A stretch of 64,000 nt of DNA from Lysinibacillus sphaericus. Lineage in GTDB: Bacteria > Bacillota > Bacilli > Bacillales_A > Planococcaceae. Below are positions 17,431 through 27,287 of the stretch, one piece after another. The notes beneath the pieces were generated by a model, which searched no databases, was not told where the DNA came from, and saw only the letters and a list, made by a program, of their open reading frames with translations. Numbering within the stretch: the first letter of the stretch is position 1; every line of letters begins with the position of its first letter. The stretch is taken from positions 124,001 through 188,000 of the forward strand of contig NZ_SADV01000008.1 in assembly GCF_006864135.1 (NCBI RefSeq), given 5' to 3'. A program made the position numbers and the translations under genes.

Positions 17431-18722
17431 CGTTGTTCCCCCTGTAGCCATTGTCGTATTTCAGCTATAAAATACAATGAGCCTGTAATGACGATAACAT
17501 CCTCATTATTAGTTCTTTGGTGTAGCATCGTTTGAACCATTTCACGCCATTTCGCATTATACATTTTGTTCGTATTTGTAGATAATGCAGCTAATTGATC
17601 AGCAGGCATAGCATTCGGGAGCTCAATTTGTGTAAATGCAATGGATGTAGCAATACTATCCATTAAAGTAATACTTTTCGCATGATCTTTATCCGATAAT
17701 GCTGCATATATAAATCGATAGTTTTGGCGTGGATAGACCGTTTTAAGCGTTTGAATTAGTGCGGTAGTTCCTTCAGAATTATGTGCTCCGTCTAATATAA
17801 TATTGCCCGGTAATTGCTCAAATCGGCCAGCCCATTGAGCTTTTGCCAGAGCTTGATGAATTGATTCATCTGAAATATCAATGGCTCCATTCTCTCTTAA
17901 CGTCAGGATTGCTGTAATCGCAAGGCTTGCATTATTTATTTGATGCTGCCCTGCCATTTTTAATGGGACATCTACCATCTCCACATTTTCTTTTCGGTAA
18001 TTAAAATGCTGTATATTAGTACCTTGTTCAATGTTTTCAACCGTAAAGTTCTTCCCTAAAACAAAACATGGGGCATGACGCTCATTTGCTACCTCTTCGA
18101 TAACAGTAAGTGCCTCCTCACTTTTAACACCCACTACAACAGGTATATTTTCTTTAATAATGCCAGCCTTCTCAAACGCTACCTTTGCTAATGTATCTCC
18201 TAAAAACGCAGTATGTTCTAGTGAAATCGTTGTAATAATTGACATTAAGGGCGTTATGACATTCGTAGCGTCTAAACGTCCACCCAGTCCTGTTTCAATC
18301 AGCGCAATATCCACTTCTTGATCCGCAAAATGTTGGAACATAATAAGTGTTACAACTTCAAAAAAGCTCGGAAAGTCACCTTCATAATGTGTCTCAATAA
18401 TCTTAGCAATGTTGTTCATATAGTGTAAAAATTGTTCATCAGAAATTTGAATTCCATTAATAGTCATACGTTCATTAACACGCTCTAAATGGGGTGAAGT
18501 AAAGGCGCCAACTTTATAGCCAGCATGTTGTAACATTTCTCTCAGCGCATTCACTGTTGATCCCTTTCCATTTGAGCCTGCTAAATGGATAGCTCGTAGC
18601 CTATCCTGTGGGTTATTAAGAAGTGCTAATACCTCTCGTATTAATACGAGAGGTGCACGTTTATAATCAACTGCCTTTAACGTAAAAATAAAATCTGTAC
18701 ATTCTTGCATCGTTTTAAACAA
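17427..18722 (-). CDS. folC: Bifunctional folylpolyglutamate/dihydrofolate synthase
   Basis: 431 residues. It has the P-loop HLAGSNGKGST, the SPHLERVNERM segment, GLGGRLDATN (folate binding) and ILDGAHNSEG. FolC adds glutamate to folates. The canonical motifs make this the likely housekeeping copy. The proposed start is TTG 18722 (GAGGG nine bases upstream); a GTG at 18731 has the ribosome site too close, and an ATG at 18710 has none. In B. subtilis a single folC follows valS; here it is duplicated in tandem. Confidence 0.92.
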   Translation of the reverse strand: MFKTMQECTDFIFTLKAVDYKRAPLVLIREVLALLNNPQDRLRAIHLAGSNGKGSTVNALREMLQHAGYKVGAFTSPHLERVNERMTINGIQISDEQFLHYMNNIAKIIETHYEGDFPSFFEVVTLIMFQHFADQEVDIALIETGLGGRLDATNVITPLMSIITTISLEHTAFLGDTLAKVAFEKAGIIKENIPVVVGVKSEEALTVIEEVANERHAPCFVLGKNFTVENIEQGTNIQHFNYRKENVEMVDVPLKMAGQHQINNASLAITAILTLRENGAIDISDESIHQALAKAQWAGRFEQLPGNIILDGAHNSEGTTALIQTLKTVYPRQNYRFIYAALSDKDHAKSITLMDSIATSIAFTQIELPNAMPADQLAALSTNTNKMYNAKWREMVQTMLHQRTNNEDVIVITGSLYFIAEIRQWLQGEQR

Positions 18723-18821
18723 AAGAAACACTCCCTCTTACTACAATATCTCTATTTTAGTATAAGTAGCGCCCAATACACATACATTTCGAAAAAAACT
18801 CTTATACTTTGAATGAAAGCT

Positions 18822-18870
18822 AAAAACACACATAAAAACACTTTAAAAAGTGAGAATCAATGTGTTTTTA
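18822..18870. terminator. Second hairpin between valS and folC
   Basis: AAAAACACACAT and ATGTGTTTTT flank an inner CACTTT/AAAGTG stem. It may act as a backup terminator for valS; both strands carry A/T runs at the base. Confidence 0.45.
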
Positions 18871-18973
18871 AGTTGATTTCATACTATTGTAGTTGTTGTG
18901 TACCATAGTGCTCCCACATGATCTAATTACTAAATATTTTCACCTAAAACAACACATATCTTTTGTTGCATAC

Positions 18974-19006
18974 AAAAAACAGCGGATGACTTTCGCCATC
19001 CGCTGT
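18974..19006 (-). terminator. Terminator after valS
   Basis: A perfect 10-bp stem (ACAGCGGATG / CATCCGCTGT, loop GCGAAAGT on the minus strand) followed by six T, eight bases after the valS stop. Confidence 0.92.
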
Positions 19007-19013
19007 CCCAATC

Positions 19014-21659
19014 TTACATATTTTTCAGTTCTTCTAAACGTTTTAATACAACCGCATGTTTACTTTCGTAATCGGCTAATTTTTCACGTTCTGCATTTAC
19101 TAATGCTTCTGGCGCTTTGGACACGAATTTTTCATTCGATAACTTACCAGTTACAAGTTTGACTTCTTTTGCCCACTTCTCTAATTCTTTTTCAAGACGA
19201 GCAATTTCTTCTTCTAGATTAATAAGTCCAACAAGAGGTAGGAATAGCTCAGCTCCAGTAACTACTGCTGTCATTGACTGACCAGGAGCTTCTAAACTTT
19301 CTCCAATTGTTAGCGTTTCTGGATTACAGAATTTTTCTAAATAGGCTTTATTGGCTTCAAGCACTGTAGCCGTTGCAACATCTTTCGCTGAAATGTATAG
19401 CGGTACTTTTTTGCTCATAGGTGTATTTACTTCCGCACGAATATTACGTACTGAACGTATAATATCCATTAGGAGCTTCATATTGTCTGCTTCCTCAGCA
19501 AAATGAAGATCCGTACGTACAGTTGGCCATGCTGCCACTGTGATTGATTCACCTTCATGAGGTAAGTGCTGCCAGATTTCTTCTGTAATGAATGGCATGA
19601 ATGGATGTAATAGACGCATCGTTTGATCTAAAACGTAAGCTAAAATAGAACGAGTTGTTTTCTTAGCTGCTTCGTCATCACCGTATAACGGTAACTTCGC
19701 CATTTCAATATACCAAGAACAGAAATCATCCCAAATAAAGTTATAAAGCTCGCGGCCAACTTCGCCAAATTCGTAGCGTTCTGCAAGAGATGTTACACGT
19801 TCAATTGTTTCATTTAAGCGAGTTAGAATCCATTTATCGGCAACTGATTTTTCACCAGTTAAGTCGATTTCATCAAATGTCATACCTTCCATGTTCATTA
19901 AAGCAAAACGAGAGGCATTCCAAATTTTGTTAGAGAAGTTCCAAATTGCTTCTACTTTTTCAGTTGTATAGCGTAAATCCTGACCAGGTGAAGATCCAGT
20001 AGCTAAGAAGTAACGTAATGAATCGGCACCATATTGATCAATAACGTCCATAGGGTCTACACCATTGCCAAGTGATTTACTCATCTTACGTCCTTCACCA
20101 TCACGTACTAAACCGTGAATTAAAACATCTTTGAATGGACGTTGCTCTGTAAATTCAAGACCTTGGAAAATCATACGAGAAACCCAGAAGAAAATAATAT
20201 CATAACCAGTTACAAGTGTGCTTGTTGGATAGTAACGTTTGTATTCTTCATTTGTCTCATCTGGCCAACCCATTGTAGAAAATGGCCATAGTGCTGACGA
20301 GAACCATGTATCTAAAACGTCTTCATCTTGTGTCCAATTTTCTGCGTCTGCTGGTGCTTCTTTTCCTACGTAAATTTCACCTGTTTCATTGTGATACCAA
20401 GCTGGGATTTGGTGACCCCACCATAACTGACGAGAGATACACCAGTCACGAATGTTTTCCATCCAACGAGAATATGTGTTTTCGAAACGAGATGGTACGA
20501 AGTTCACTTTTCCTTCTTCATCTTTTTGAAGAGCAAGTGAAGCATCCGCTAGTGGTTGCATTTTTACGAACCATTGTGCTGAAAGATACGGCTCTACAAC
20601 AGCACCAGAACGTTCAGAGTGACCTACTGAATGTGTATGCTCTTCAATACGAATAAGCACGCCCGATTCTTGTAAATCAGCTACGATTTGCTTACGGCAT
20701 TCAAAGCGATCCATACCGTTATACTTGCCAGCAAGCTCGTTCATTGTACCATCTTCATTCATAACAAGAATGCGTTCAAGGTTGTGGCGGTTACCAACCT
20801 CAAAGTCATTAGGATCATGTGCTGGTGTCATTTTTACAACACCAGTACCAAATTCCATATCTACGTAGTCATCTGCTACGATAGGAATTTCACGGCCAAC
20901 GATTGGTAAAATAACTGTTTTACCGATTAAGTGTTGATAGCGCTCATCTTTCGGGTGAACGGCTACCCCAGAGTCACCTAGCATTGTTTCAGGACGTGTA
21001 GTCGCAACTTCCACATATCCTGAGCCATCAGCTAATGGGTATTTCATATGATAGAATGCACCTTGAACATCTTGATAAATAACTTCAATATCTGATAAGG
21101 CTGTTTTTGCAGCAGGGTCCCAGTTAATAATGCGTTCACCGCGATAAATTAAGCCTTTTTCATATAATTGAACGAAAACAGTTTTAACTGCATCGGAAAG
21201 ACCTTGGTCTAGTGTGAAACGCTCACGAGAATAATCTAATGCAAGACCAAGCTTCGCCCATTGATCGCGAATATGCCCAGCATACTCTTCTTTCCATTCC
21301 CATGTTTTTTCTAGGAATTTTTCACGCCCTAAATCATAACGTGTCATATTATCTTCACGTAGTTTGGCCTCTACTTTTGCCTGTGTTGCAATACCTGCAT
21401 GGTCCATTCCTGGTAACCACAGTGCATCGTAACCTTGCATGCGCTTCATACGAATTAAAATATCTTGTAATGTTGTATCCCAAGCATGACCAAGATGTAA
21501 TTTACCTGTTACATTCGGTGGTGGAATAACGATAGAATAAGGCTCCTTATCACTTGTAGGCTGCGCCTCAAAAAATTTCCCTTGTAACCACCATTCATAA
21601 CGACCCGCTTCAATGGACTGCGGATCATATTTTGTAGGCATTGAAATGTTTTCTGTCAT
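19014..21659 (-). CDS. valS: Valyl-tRNA synthetase
   Basis: 881 residues, the usual length for Bacilli. Class I motifs: [14 protein letters not shown] (HIGH box as HLGH) near residue 45 and KMSKSLGN (KMSKS) near residue 525; MDHAGIATQ is also typical. The last 65 residues form the ValS coiled-coil arm that binds tRNA. I use ATG 21659, with GGAGGAG seven bases upstream; the longer frame to 21710 lacks a ribosome site. A valine T-box leader lies directly upstream. Confidence 0.97.
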   Translation of the reverse strand: MTENISMPTKYDPQSIEAGRYEWWLQGKFFEAQPTSDKEPYSIVIPPPNVTGKLHLGHAWDTTLQDILIRMKRMQGYDALWLPGMDHAGIATQAKVEAKLREDNMTRYDLGREKFLEKTWEWKEEYAGHIRDQWAKLGLALDYSRERFTLDQGLSDAVKTVFVQLYEKGLIYRGERIINWDPAAKTALSDIEVIYQDVQGAFYHMKYPLADGSGYVEVATTRPETMLGDSGVAVHPKDERYQHLIGKTVILPIVGREIPIVADDYVDMEFGTGVVKMTPAHDPNDFEVGNRHNLERILVMNEDGTMNELAGKYNGMDRFECRKQIVADLQESGVLIRIEEHTHSVGHSERSGAVVEPYLSAQWFVKMQPLADASLALQKDEEGKVNFVPSRFENTYSRWMENIRDWCISRQLWWGHQIPAWYHNETGEIYVGKEAPADAENWTQDEDVLDTWFSSALWPFSTMGWPDETNEEYKRYYPTSTLVTGYDIIFFWVSRMIFQGLEFTEQRPFKDVLIHGLVRDGEGRKMSKSLGNGVDPMDVIDQYGADSLRYFLATGSSPGQDLRYTTEKVEAIWNFSNKIWNASRFALMNMEGMTFDEIDLTGEKSVADKWILTRLNETIERVTSLAERYEFGEVGRELYNFIWDDFCSWYIEMAKLPLYGDDEAAKKTTRSILAYVLDQTMRLLHPFMPFITEEIWQHLPHEGESITVAAWPTVRTDLHFAEEADNMKLLMDIIRSVRNIRAEVNTPMSKKVPLYISAKDVATATVLEANKAYLEKFCNPETLTIGESLEAPGQSMTAVVTGAELFLPLVGLINLEEEIARLEKELEKWAKEVKLVTGKLSNEKFVSKAPEALVNAEREKLADYESKHAVVLKRLEELKNM

Positions 21660-21766
21660 TTTGACTCCTCCTGTTGACTTAATAATTTTACCGGTGTGAG
21701 ATCGTACCAATCGTTCTGTTTTTATGTCTCAGCTAGAGGCACATGTACCAGAAGATTAATGAAAAT

Positions 21767-22072
21767 AAAAAAAACTCCTAACGTCTAAAAGGACGAAGGA
21801 GTTTAAATTCGCGGTACCACCTTTAATTCCAGCAGAGGCGAGTTAAGCTGCCACACATTTCTTCAGAAAAAAATGTACTACTCGCTTAAACCTTTTACTA
21901 CTGGCTCTCAATTCGGTAACGGTGTTTAACCGGCTTTAACTACTGTTAGTTCACTAAAGCTGCTCGAGGGCTACATTCAATTAGGTACAAATAGAAACTT
22001 TTCAGCTACCGTTTCCTCTCTTAAAATGTACTAATAATTTACTCTTCCCTGTCATAGCATCTATATTCGACT
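21767..22072 (-). promoter_or_regulatory. T-box riboswitch controlling valS
   Basis: On the minus strand the T-box core AAAGGTGGTACCGCG (21810-21824) is followed by a terminator with arms AAACTCC (21798-21804) and GGAGTTT (21772-21778) and a T run. Upstream lie stem-I-like elements: AGTACATTTTAAGAGAGG and, on the 3' side, TTTCTATTTGTACC, where GTA would be a valine specifier codon (tentative). Uncharged tRNA-Val would stabilise the antiterminator. Confidence 0.9.
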
Positions 22073-22079
22073 TTTTCAC

Positions 22080-22109
22080 ATTGTACCGCAAAATCGTGCA
22101 TTTTTTCAA
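22080..22109 (-). promoter_or_regulatory. SigA-type promoter for the valS leader
   Basis: On the minus strand TTGAAA (22109-22104) and TACAAT (22085-22080) are separated by 18 bases, just upstream of the T-box leader. Confidence 0.65.
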
Positions 22110-22161
22110 GTGATTTAGTCATTTTTAGGAAGCACTACTAGAAAAGGAAGTGAAAATTCAA

Positions 22162-22356
22162 ATGCGACGACGTAAGTATAATCCTTGGCTTTTACCACCA
22201 TGGTTACGACAATTTCGTTTTTATTGCAAAACGATAATTGTACCAATTTGTGTTTTTCAGTTTATACGTGTCATCATCATTCCAACATCTGGAGATTTTA
22301 TCATCTTATTGCTCCTGCTACTTCTATGCTATTTACTTTTGAATGAAGTCATTTGA
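22162..22356 (+). CDS. Small membrane protein of unknown function
   Basis: 64 residues: a basic N-terminus rich in Trp and Pro (RRRKYNPWLLPPWLR) followed by two hydrophobic stretches (IVPICVFQFIRVIIIP; FIILLLLLLLCYLLL). The composition and the arginine/tryptophan start look like a real membrane miniprotein and not a shadow frame. The start could be ATG 22162 or GTG 22150; neither has a well-spaced ribosome site. It is convergent with spoVID and overlaps its last 24 bases. I do not recognise the family. Confidence 0.55.
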   Translation: MRRRKYNPWLLPPWLRQFRFYCKTIIVPICVFQFIRVIIIPTSGDFIILLLLLLLCYLLLNEVI

Positions 22357-23232
22357 AACACGAACCTTTAGCGGTGTATAATCTTCCGTTAAATCCCAAA
22401 TCATCGATGGAACTTCATGCCAGGAGCTGGATTCACGGACTACAATATGACTTGAGGATTCCCTCAACATTGTTTTTTGCTCAGCTGATTCAGGCTTTTC
22501 TTTTTTGTCTGAAGCTACTATTGCTTCAGACTTTTCCTTTTTTACTGCAAATGTTACAAACTTTGATTTTTCCTCTTGTTCTGAAGTTGTTACAACTGCA
22601 GATTTTTCTTCTTGTGTCGAAGCCATTACAGCTATAGTTTTTTCTTCTTGTGCCGAGGCTACTACAGCCGCAGGTTTTTCTTCTTGTGCCGAAGCTACTA
22701 CAGCCGCAGGTTTTTCTTCTTGAATCGAAGCTACTACAGCCGCAGGTTTTTCTTCTTGAATCGAAGCTACTACAGCTGCCGTTTCTTTTATAGGGGATCC
22801 CTTCTCTATTTGAGCTGAGGCATTGACAGTAACAGGCTGTTTTTCTAAAGCGAATGCTGGCTCAGGCTCATTAAAAATACTTGTAACCGTCCATTCGAGC
22901 TGACACATCTGATTCGTCAATTTAGGTCGAACATCCTTTACCGTTAAATCTTCAATAGCTGCTTCCTTTGGTAAATCCACATTTAAAGGAACTGCATACT
23001 CAAAATAACCAGTATCCCCTTGAATATCGAGAGCATTAATTTGTACTAATTCTTCATCATCAAGGAAAGCTTTCATGTCTTGAAAATCAAAACGAACATG
23101 CGCTGTGATATGATAGATACCCATTAAACGTAGAGAATCTTCTAACTGCATCGTCTGCCACCGTGGCTTAATTTGTACATCTGCTATTTCTGTTGGACTG
23201 CCATAACCAGGAAAACAAAAAGTTTCACTCAT
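22333..23232 (-). CDS. spoVID: SpoVID-like spore coat encasement protein lacking LysM
   Basis: 299 residues. The N-terminal domain (SETFCFPGYGSPTEIADV, HITAHVRFDF, IDVPLNV-like YAVPLNVDLPKEA) matches the SpoVID morphogenetic domain that drives coat encasement. It is followed by eight imperfect 12-residue repeats of the type VVASAQEEKPAA (about residues 150-245). B. subtilis SpoVID is much longer and ends in a LysM domain; here the chain stops at LTEDYTPLKVRVSNDFIQK where a LysM would begin, and no LysM is readable in any downstream minus frame. The location between valS and the hem genes agrees with spoVID. Confidence 0.8.
   Translation of the reverse strand: MSETFCFPGYGSPTEIADVQIKPRWQTMQLEDSLRLMGIYHITAHVRFDFQDMKAFLDDEELVQINALDIQGDTGYFEYAVPLNVDLPKEAAIEDLTVKDVRPKLTNQMCQLEWTVTSIFNEPEPAFALEKQPVTVNASAQIEKGSPIKETAAVVASIQEEKPAAVVASIQEEKPAAVVASAQEEKPAAVVASAQEEKTIAVMASTQEEKSAVVTTSEQEEKSKFVTFAVKKEKSEAIVASDKKEKPESAEQKTMLRESSSHIVVRESSSWHEVPSMIWDLTEDYTPLKVRVSNDFIQK
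22500..22790 (-). repeat. 36-bp tandem repeats inside spoVID
   Basis: About eight in-frame units of 36 bp encode the 12-residue VVASxQEEKPAA repeats. Units near 22660-22770 are nearly identical, and those nearer the 3' end are more divergent, suggesting growth from one end. Confidence 0.85.
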
Positions 23233-23449
23233 ATTCCAAGTTTTCTGTTCGATAATAATCCCTCCCCTTGCATCATATGAAGTTCCGAAGGATAGTATGC
23301 TATAGGATGATTAATCCATTTCGTCTTGGCGTAAAAATATAGCTGTCACTTTTTGTTTTCTTGAAGATATACAATGCATTCGGATTTTGTATTGTTCCCA
23401 AGGGGAGCGCCCCGGCCGTAATGGAAATCAGCCCCAATAATGAGCCTAA

Positions 23450-23484
23450 AAAAGGCATACTAGAACGTCTAGCATGCCTTTTTA
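23450..23484. terminator. Bidirectional terminator between the SRPBCC gene and spoVID
   Basis: AAAAAGGCATxCTAGA and TCTAGxATGCCTTTTT pair around ACG, with A and T runs on both sides. On the minus strand it ends the transcript of the gene at 23773 after repeat B2. Confidence 0.85.
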
Positions 23485-23493
23485 CTGTTTATA

Positions 23494-23768
23494 TCAATTA
23501 TGCCTCGGCATAATGCGTCTGGAATCGGCTTTGTGCTTGTACAAAGCCGATTCCGTAACATCCGCCAGGGGCTTTGGGCCAACAAATGTTTTTGCGCGAA
23601 AGCGTAGTGCTAACGCAACGTCAGCAACGTGTTTTTTGCCTGTGCGAAAGTGAAGCGTCAGCGGTACCAAGGATGGTCACTCAGGCATTTTCACAGGATG
23701 TGAAGTTTTTAGCCTGAGTTCCCCTATTTTAACGAGTGTTTGAACATCCGCTGAAAGAAGTTAACAGC
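23494..23768 (-). repeat. Class B repeat, copy B2 (long form)
   Basis: Starts with the AATTATGCC/GGCATAAT palindrome (23496-23514), has an inverted pair GGAATCGGCTTTGTGC / GTACAAAGCCGATTCC, several GCGAAAGCG-type boxes, the TCAGGC...TCACAggaTGTGA...GCCTGA hairpin (23681-23717), and ends CCGCTGAAAGAAGTTAA. It lies between the stop codon at 23773 and the terminator. It accounts for the 23485-23772 gap. Confidence 0.8.
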
Positions 23769-23772
23769 GGTA

Positions 23773-24219
23773 TTATACATTCACCAATTTAATTTTATTT
23801 GCTACACGATCTGTTAACATTTGTGTTGCTTTAGGTACAATCGGCTTAAAGATTGGATTTAAAATCGGACCAGCTAATCCTCCTGCAGTTACTTCTAAAA
23901 AGCCTGTCATTTTTGTATTTTCTGCATCAATACTTTCTGCTAGGAAATAACCGTTTCCTGAAAAGTTATCAGAAAGTCCTTTTAATTCGAATGTTACTTT
24001 TGTAGGCTCTACCCATTCTAAAATAGTAATCTCTACTTGTACTGTTTTTTTCAAAACACCAACATTGCCTTTAAACGTCCAATTTGAATGTTTTTCATCA
24101 ATCATTTCATGTGCATTATAACCTGGGACAAGCTTTGCCCATTTTTCCATATCACTGACGAAATCCCATACATTTTCAATTCCTACGGGTACTTCGACCA
24201 TATGTGTGCCAGTTGCCAT
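23773..24219 (-). CDS. SRPBCC/CoxG-like family protein
   Basis: 148 residues. The pattern VPVGIENVWDFVSDMEKWAKLVPGY at the start and LSDNFSGNGYFLAE / GFLEVTAGGLAGPILNPIFKPIVPKATQ at the end fits the START/SRPBCC fold, CoxG subgroup, which forms a hydrophobic ligand cavity. The function in bacilli is unknown to me. It is a single-gene unit, set between the spoVID promoter region and a class A repeat, with repeat B2 in its 3' untranslated region. The ribosome site before ATG 24219 is weak. Confidence 0.8.
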   Translation of the reverse strand: MATGTHMVEVPVGIENVWDFVSDMEKWAKLVPGYNAHEMIDEKHSNWTFKGNVGVLKKTVQVEITILEWVEPTKVTFELKGLSDNFSGNGYFLAESIDAENTKMTGFLEVTAGGLAGPILNPIFKPIVPKATQMLTDRVANKIKLVNV

Positions 24220-24365
24220 ATCAATTCACTACTTTCTTTTACGAATAGCTCTATTATATACGATTTCGCCCACAATTTGGCTATGCTGAAAGTTATAATT
24301 TTAATAAAAATTTTTTCAAGCGGAAGCGACCATACATTCATTGTCATTTAACGGGGAAAAATGGA

Positions 24366-24880
24366 TCATCACCAAAACGTGTGGTTAATTTCCGTTCCGA
24401 CTGGGTGCTTTGTTGCTGTCGCTACGCTTTCGCACAGTTAAAACATTTGTTGCTGTCGCTACGCTTTCGCACAGTTAAAACATTTGTTGCTGTCGCTACG
24501 CTTTCGCACAGTTAAAACATTTGTTGCTGTCGCTACGCTTTCGCACAGTTAAAACATTTGTTGCTGTCGCTACGCTTTCGCACAGTTAAAACATTTGTTG
24601 CTGTCGCTACGCTTTCGCACAGTTAAAACATTTGTTGCTGTCGCTACGCTTTCGCACAGTTAAAACATTGCCGCTGACGCTTCGCTTTCGCGCAGAGCAG
24701 AGCTTCCTGGGGGCGTCCGATGAGCCCCTTCGCTGCAGGGTCTCGGGCCAACACGAGGTTGGTCACGAAGGCGTTATCACAGGATGTGATGGTTTTAGCC
24801 TTCGTTCCTCTATCGCTGATCCCCAAGGAGTCGCCCAGTCTCCACTCCAATCAACTAATTTACATAGTAGACGTTTTAAC
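24366..24880. repeat. Class A repeat, copy A3, expanded by internal modules
   Basis: Left end at 24366-24411 (CATCACCAAAACGTGTGG, TTCCGTTCCGACTGGG) and right end at 24815-24880 (CTGATCCCCAAGGAGTCG, CAGTCTCCACTCCAATCAAC, ACGTTTTAAC). Between them are seven 37-bp tandem units, a CGTCCGATGAGCC box, and the GAAGGC...GCCTTC hairpin module also seen in B2. This fills the intergenic region between the SRPBCC gene and the hemL terminator. Confidence 0.85.
24410..24668. repeat. Seven tandem copies of a 37-bp unit
   Basis: The unit TTGTTGCTGTCGCTACGCTT + TCGCACAGTTAAAACAT recurs exactly every 37 bases (anchor G at 24412, 24449, 24486, 24523, 24560, 24597, 24634); a degenerate eighth unit follows to about 24705. 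Units abut without spacers, and 37 is not a multiple of three, so this is neither CRISPR nor coding. Confidence 0.97.
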
Positions 24881-24961
24881 AAAAGTCATACACAACTTTT
24901 GGTAATGAACCGCAAAAATATAAGCCATTGCAGACAAAGGCAAATAACATTAGTAAACCAC

Positions 24962-25003
24962 AAAAAATAGCATGCCAGAAAATTCTTCTAGCATGCTATT
25001 TTG
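24962..25003 (-). terminator. Terminator of the hem operon after hemL
   Basis: AAAATAGCATGC pairs with GCATGCTATTTT; on the minus strand it is followed by six T. It starts about 10 bases after the hemL stop. Confidence 0.9.
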
Positions 25004-25013
25004 TAACAACCTA

Positions 25014-26306
25014 TTATCTTGCTAATTGTGCAAATACTTTATGGAAGGCATCAACTGTTTTTGCGATATGCTCCTCTGTATGTGCGGTAGAAATAAATAA
25101 ACCTTCAAATTGAGATGGCGGTAAGAAGATACCTTCCTCTGCCATTAGACGGAAGTATTCAGCGAATAATTGCAAATCAGACGTTTTTGCTGAATCAAAA
25201 TCTATAACATCTTCATTCGTAAAGAAGAAACCTATCATTGAACCAGCTCGATTTACAGTATGCGGAATATTGTATTTCGTTGCTGCTTCACGGAAACCAG
25301 CCTCTAATTGATCTCCTAGCTTTTTGAAGTATTCATAAGAGCTATTATCAAGGCGAGATAATGTTTCATAGCCTGCCGTCATTGCTAATGGATTCCCTGA
25401 CAATGTCCCAGCTTGATAGATTGGACCAGCTGGTGCTACCTGCTCCATAATTTCCTTTTTCCCTGCAAATGCGCCGACAGGAAGTCCACCGCCAATTACT
25501 TTTCCTAATGTTGTCATATCTGGTGTTACATCAAAATAACCTTGTGCACAGCCATAGTCAACACGGAAGCCTGTCATAACCTCATCAAAAATCAACAATG
25601 ATCCATGTTCCTTTGTTAATTCACGTAAGCCTGGTAGGAAGCCTGGTAGTGGAGGTACAACGCCCATATTTCCTGCGACTGGCTCAACAATTACTGCCGC
25701 AAGCTCTGAACCGAACTTTTCGAAAACTAGTTTTGCTCCTTCTAAATCATTGTACGCTACTGTTAACGTATTACGTGCAATATCCGCTGGGACACCTGGA
25801 CTATCAGGTAAGCCCAATGTAGCTACCCCTGAGCCTGCCTTAATTAGTAAGGAATCTCCGTGACCATGATAAGAACCCTCAAATTTCAAAATTTTATCGC
25901 GTCCTGTAACACCACGAGCCACACGTAAAGCAGACATCGTAGCCTCTGTACCAGAAGACACGAAGCGAATCATTTCCATACCAGGAAGTCGATCTAACAC
26001 TAATTTGGCTAATCGATTTTCTGTATAGCTAGGCGCTCCAAACGAAGAGCCTTTCGCTGCTGTTTCTGCAATTGCTTGTACAACTTCAGGATGTGAATGA
26101 CCTAAAATAAGAGGTCCCCATGATAATACATAATCAATATATTCATTGCCATCAATGTCTTTAATAATAGCACCGTGACCAGATTCCATGAAGATTGGAT
26201 CCATATTTACGGATTTGAATGCACGTACTGGGCTACTAACACCGCCTGGCATTAAGTTAATTGCTTCAGCATAAGCTTGTTTTGATTTTTCGTAAGAACG
26301 CGTCAT
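25014..26306 (-). CDS. hemL: Glutamate-1-semialdehyde 2,1-aminomutase
   Basis: 430 residues. PLP enzyme that converts glutamate-1-semialdehyde to 5-aminolevulinate. Visible features: [15 protein letters not shown] start, [38 protein letters not shown], and the PLP lysine in [18 protein letters not shown]. Its ATG follows the hemB stop directly (TAAATG). It is the last gene of hemAXCDBL. Confidence 0.97.
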   Translation of the reverse strand: MTRSYEKSKQAYAEAINLMPGGVSSPVRAFKSVNMDPIFMESGHGAIIKDIDGNEYIDYVLSWGPLILGHSHPEVVQAIAETAAKGSSFGAPSYTENRLAKLVLDRLPGMEMIRFVSSGTEATMSALRVARGVTGRDKILKFEGSYHGHGDSLLIKAGSGVATLGLPDSPGVPADIARNTLTVAYNDLEGAKLVFEKFGSELAAVIVEPVAGNMGVVPPLPGFLPGLRELTKEHGSLLIFDEVMTGFRVDYGCAQGYFDVTPDMTTLGKVIGGGLPVGAFAGKKEIMEQVAPAGPIYQAGTLSGNPLAMTAGYETLSRLDNSSYEYFKKLGDQLEAGFREAATKYNIPHTVNRAGSMIGFFFTNEDVIDFDSAKTSDLQLFAEYFRLMAEEGIFLPPSQFEGLFISTAHTEEHIAKTVDAFHKVFAQLAR

Positions 26307-27287
26307 TTATTTCTCCTCCAACCAACGTACAACATCTTTAGCATGATACGTAATAATTAAATCTGAGCCTGCGCGTTTCATGCTAAGTAACGTTTCAAGC
26401 ACTACTTTTTTCTCTTCAATCCAGCCATTAATAGCCGCTGCTTTGATCATTGCATATTCACCAGAAACGTTATACGCAACAATCGGTAATGTATAGTTAT
26501 TTTTTACATCTCGAATAATATCTAAATAACTTAGAGCTGGCTTAACGATTAAGAAATCTGCACCTTCTGCAATATCCGACTCTGCTTCTCGGAATGCCTC
26601 CATACGATTCGATGGATCCATTTGGTATGATTTACGATCACCAAATCGAGGCGCACCATCAGCTGCTTCTCGGAATGGACCATAGTAGCTAGATGCATAT
26701 TTTACGGCATATGACATAATCGGAACATTTTCAAAGCCTGCTTCATCTAGACCTGCACGAATGGCAGCCACAAATCCATCCATCATATTGGAAGGAGCGA
26801 TGATATCCGCACCGGCTTTTGCTTGTGATACTGCTGTACGTGCTAAAACATCTAATGAAGGATCATTTAAAATTTGATCGCCTTCAATTACGCCACAATG
26901 ACCGTGATCTGTAAATTCACATAAGCATGTATCTGCAATGATTAAAAGCTCTGGGTAGCGAGCTTTAATAAGTCGTGTTGCTTCTTGCACAATACCATGA
27001 TCATGGAATGCACCAGTTCCGACTGCATCTTTTTCTACAGGTAAGCCAAATAAAATAACCGCAGGAATACCTAAAGCAACAACTTCATCAATCTCAGCTT
27101 CAAGTTTATCTAATGAAAATTGAAAAACTCCCGGCATAGAAGATACTTCATTTTTAATGTTTTCGCCTTCAATAACGAAGATTGGATAAATTAAATCTTC
27201 TTTGTGTAAGTATGTTTCTTTTACCATTGATCGTATGGCAGCATTTGCACGCAAACGACGATGTCTTTGAAATTGTAATTTTGTCAT
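26307..27287 (-). CDS. hemB: Delta-aminolevulinic acid dehydratase (porphobilinogen synthase)
   Basis: 326 residues. It condenses two 5-aminolevulinates to porphobilinogen. The zinc-site sequence [14 protein letters not shown] and the Schiff-base lysines in [16 protein letters not shown] and [14 protein letters not shown] are present. I use ATG 27287 with AGGAG seven bases upstream; it overlaps the hemD stop as ATGA. The longer frame up to 27428 is hemD read in another frame. Confidence 0.97.
   Translation of the reverse strand: MTKLQFQRHRRLRANAAIRSMVKETYLHKEDLIYPIFVIEGENIKNEVSSMPGVFQFSLDKLEAEIDEVVALGIPAVILFGLPVEKDAVGTGAFHDHGIVQEATRLIKARYPELLIIADTCLCEFTDHGHCGVIEGDQILNDPSLDVLARTAVSQAKAGADIIAPSNMMDGFVAAIRAGLDEAGFENVPIMSYAVKYASSYYGPFREAADGAPRFGDRKSYQMDPSNRMEAFREAESDIAEGADFLIVKPALSYLDIIRDVKNNYTLPIVAYNVSGEYAMIKAAAINGWIEEKKVVLETLLSMKRAGSDLIITYHAKDVVRWLEEK

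Noticed and set aside
22505-22818. Plus-strand ORFs opposite the spoVID repeats
   Set aside because: Shadows created by the 36-bp repeats, which keep all frames open.
24410-24668. CRISPR-like array of 37-bp repeats
   Set aside because: The repeats abut each other without unique spacers and no cas genes are present; it is a tandem repeat within a class A element.
24632-24970. 112-codon plus-strand ORF and overlapping short ORFs
   Set aside because: They run through the repeat element in several frames, have no ribosome site and consist of repeat-derived sequence.
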